Below, one piece after another: positions 5,299 to 6,556 of a stretch of DNA of 6,556 bases. The stretch is from an uncultured Ruminococcus sp. (lineage in GTDB: Bacteria; Bacillota; Clostridia; Oscillospirales; Ruminococcaceae). Where the stretch lies: contig CAMNFW010000119.1 in NCBI GenBank assembly GCA_946537565.1, forward strand, positions 1 to 6,556, written 5' to 3'. Position 1 is the stretch's first letter. The number at the start of each line of letters is the position of its first letter. Under the pieces are notes generated by a model that did no database searches, was not told the DNA's origin, and saw only the letters and a program-made list of their open reading frames with translations. Made by a program: the position numbers and the translations under genes.

Positions 5299-5317
5299 AT
5301 GTGTTTTTTTTTAAAAA
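5299..5317 (+). other. ATGTG dual start followed by a T9A5 slippery run
   Basis: The sequence ATGTG followed by nine T (5304-5312) and five A (5313-5317) places an ATG (5299) and a GTG (5301) in different frames behind one ribosome site. In the ATG frame the bases 5310-5316 read T TTA AAA, a canonical -1 slippery heptamer; a -1 shift there, or one extra T, joins the main frame. Without a shift the ATG frame ends at TAG 5356-5358 after 19 codons. It could be an assembly error, transcriptional slippage, recoding or phase variation. Confidence 0.5.
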
Positions 5318-5966
5318 GTTCAAGGACACTCTTGGCAAAGAAACCAAGGAGGAAATAGCATTTCTCAGAGAATGGGAAACACTTCATTTCCAAGCCACTA
5401 AAATTTATAAAAAATTTTATCTGATAGATACCTATGTCACTGATACCGGCGAAAGAATTGATCTTTCCGGAATTACTCTTCCTCATAAGAAAAAGCCAGA
5501 GCCTAAGACTTTTCTGGAAAAGGTTGCGGCAAAACTGGAACCCAATGATCCGCCGCCAATGCTTACAACTTTCATAGCAAATTACAGAGATAATATTTAC
5601 GGTGAAATAAATGTTTATAAAGAAAATCTTGCTAAGCACAGGCGGCTGAAAAGTGAATTCAGCCAGGATCCGCTGTTTGCGGAGATAGATCATGTTTTCA
5701 GCATAAAGCTCAGGATACTGCGCAATGAACTGGAATTCTGCAAATTCCGGGAGCTGGGCAATGCTCAGTATTTTGAGAAAATGAAGAAAAAGCTCCTTTC
5801 GATCGTCAGTGACCTGAACAAGCTGAATTCTGACTTCAATGACTATATGTATGCGCTGACAAATACAGAGTATGAGAATACTACCCAGGAGCTGGAAAAT
5901 ATCCGTATCCGGGTGGAAGCGATGTCATCGGTGGCGGAGAACAATTCATCAGAAACATTTAAATAA
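5301..5966 (+). CDS. Hypothetical charged, probably coiled-coil protein downstream of idi
   Basis: I do not recognise this protein. From the GTG at 5301 it has 221 residues, soluble in character, with no signal peptide or membrane segment. Residues 1-40 are lysine- and aromatic-rich (MFFFKKFKDT, then KIYKKFY). A proline/lysine-rich linker (60-86) contains KKKPEP and NDPPP. Residues about 92-120 and 129-208 are long charged helices likely to form coiled coils, including EKMKKKLLSIVSDLNKLNSD (159-178). The C-terminus is polar and disordered-looking. The GTG is preferred because AGGGGG lies 8 nt upstream; the frame is also open back to a GTG at 5226, which would add 25 residues but lacks a ribosome site. 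An overlapping ATG at 5299 is in another frame and reads into a T9A5 run, so the true N-terminus is uncertain. Same strand as idi with no terminator between. Confidence 0.75.
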   Translation: MFFFKKFKDTLGKETKEEIAFLREWETLHFQATKIYKKFYLIDTYVTDTGERIDLSGITLPHKKKPEPKTFLEKVAAKLEPNDPPPMLTTFIANYRDNIYGEINVYKENLAKHRRLKSEFSQDPLFAEIDHVFSIKLRILRNELEFCKFRELGNAQYFEKMKKKLLSIVSDLNKLNSDFNDYMYALTNTEYENTTQELENIRIRVEAMSSVAENNSSETFK

Positions 5967-5988
5967 AACAAGTAATTAAAGCAAAAAG

Positions 5989-6014
5989 CGTGGTGACTGT
6001 ATTAGCTCACCACG
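5989..6014. terminator. Bidirectional intrinsic terminator between convergent genes
   Basis: The perfect 8 bp stem CGTGGTGA (5989-5996) and TCACCACG (6007-6014) has a 10 nt loop, with six T after it (6015-6020) on the plus strand and five A before it (5983-5987), giving a T run on the minus strand. It ends the idi-unknown transcript from the left and the S1-domain gene from the right, whose stop codon is at 6026-6028. Confidence 0.9.
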
Positions 6015-6025
6015 TTTTTTATGTA

Positions 6026-6556
6026 TCATACAAAATCTGTAACTATCCTTCTCTGGCAAACCTCCGGAGCATAGTCCCAGTGATCCAGATGACCGGAAGA
6101 TATCGAATAATCGAAGCTTTCGGAGCTGTCAACATCATCGCATATATCCACGATCACAAGCTTTATTTTCATTTTTTCCGGAATAAGCGCCTTGATGTAA
6201 ACGCTTACACGGTCGCCGGGACGAACGTCATTTCTCAGCTCTGCAAGTCCGGCAAGATTAGGCTTAAGCTCAACGAATATACCGTATTCTTCTACAGAAC
6301 GGACAATTCCTGAAACAGTCTCGCCGGCGCAGAAACAGGAAGCATTTTCCAGCCAGGTGCCAAGAAGCTCTTTGTGTGAGAGGAATATCCTGTCGTTTTC
6401 CACTGACCGCACAACAGCCTTGATGAACTGACCGGCAGTGAATCTGTCTGAGGGGTGAGAGATGCGTGAAACGGAAATTGCATCAATAGGTATCATAGAC
6501 GGGATACCGCAGCCTATATCAACAAAACAGCCGAACTGTTCAAGATGTGTTACTTT
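6026..6556 (-). CDS. S1-domain RNA-binding protein, C-terminal part (5' end beyond right edge)
   Basis: The frame is open from the right edge (codon at 6554-6556) to TGA at 6026-6028, giving 176 visible residues. An internal Met at 6494-6496 is not the start, because the reading frame continues upstream with the S1-like segment THLEQFGCFVDIGCGIPS. Two S1/OB-fold repeats are visible: the first ends with RIFLSHKELLGTW; the second runs from GETVSGIVRSVEEYGIFVEL through LAGLAEL and VRPGDRVSVYIKALIPEKMKIKL. The tail of about 40 residues is acidic and then ends RRIVTDFV. The family binds single-stranded RNA, and bacterial members act in translation or RNA turnover. I associate this two-repeat form with Clostridia, where it is often labelled ribosomal protein S1-like, but its specific role is unknown. 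It is convergent with the unknown gene and shares its terminator. Confidence 0.88.
   Translation of the reverse strand, partial: KVTHLEQFGCFVDIGCGIPSMIPIDAISVSRISHPSDRFTAGQFIKAVVRSVENDRIFLSHKELLGTWLENASCFCAGETVSGIVRSVEEYGIFVELKPNLAGLAELRNDVRPGDRVSVYIKALIPEKMKIKLVIVDICDDVDSSESFDYSISSGHLDHWDYAPEVCQRRIVTDFV

Noticed and set aside
5226..5300. Coding extension of the unknown gene to the GTG at 5226
   Set aside because: The frame is open, but no ribosome site is well placed for it, and a clear AGGGGG lies instead just before 5301. It stays possible but less likely.
5346..5358. AAGGAGG followed by TAG inside the unknown gene, as an internal ribosome site
   Set aside because: No in-frame ATG, GTG or TTG follows at a workable distance. 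The sequence is explained by Lys-Glu-Glu codons in the main frame.
6292..6486. Separate 64-codon minus-strand open frame inside the S1-domain gene
   Set aside because: It overlaps the S1 coding sequence in another frame and has no motif or ribosome site.
6494..6496. ATG as the start of the S1-domain gene
   Set aside because: The same frame continues upstream to the window edge with residues that fit the first S1 repeat, so the real start lies beyond the window.

Overview
The window looks like chromosome from a low-to-mid GC Clostridia, most plausibly a Ruminococcus-like rumen or gut fibre degrader. The grounds are strong AGGAGG ribosome sites, sigma-A type promoters with TTGACA/TATAAT boxes 17 bp apart, a cytoplasmic GH3 glycosidase, a tRNA-Leu with an encoded CCA end, and an S1-domain protein of a type I associate with Clostridia. 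This taxonomic call is inference from protein style and cannot be proved here.

Layout. (1) 1-254: the start of a small unrecognised gene running left off the window, divergent from a LysR-type regulator. The shared spacer holds a near-perfect T-N11-A palindrome over the regulator's own -35 box. (2) 255-1127: the LysR-type regulator. (3) 1145-1178: a bidirectional terminator separating it from a convergent minus-strand pair. (4) 1188-4211, minus strand: a PP2C-type protein phosphatase followed after 21 bp by a GH3 beta-glucosidase-like enzyme, apparently one transcript from an extended -10 promoter at 4261-4289. (5) 4297-4584: a divergent consensus promoter with an A/T-rich upstream tract, tRNA-Leu(CAG), and two hairpin/T-run terminators in tandem. 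(6) 4593-5966: a second fully consensus promoter, a type 1 isopentenyl-diphosphate isomerase (idi), then an unrecognised charged protein of about 221 residues whose start sits on a T9A5 run. (7) 5989-6014: a bidirectional terminator between that gene and (8) an S1-domain RNA-binding protein on the minus strand, cut by the right edge.

How the genes relate. Only two pairings are supported by layout: phosphatase plus glycosidase (probable operon), and idi plus the unknown protein (same strand, 79 bp apart, no terminator seen between them). The LysR protein most likely controls its divergent neighbour. I see no mobile element, CRISPR array or phage gene. I also see no clear new multi-gene system. 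The items most worth checking are the frameshift-prone start of the unknown gene, the LysR operator geometry, the phosphatase-glycosidase operon and the type 1 isomerase behind a consensus promoter.
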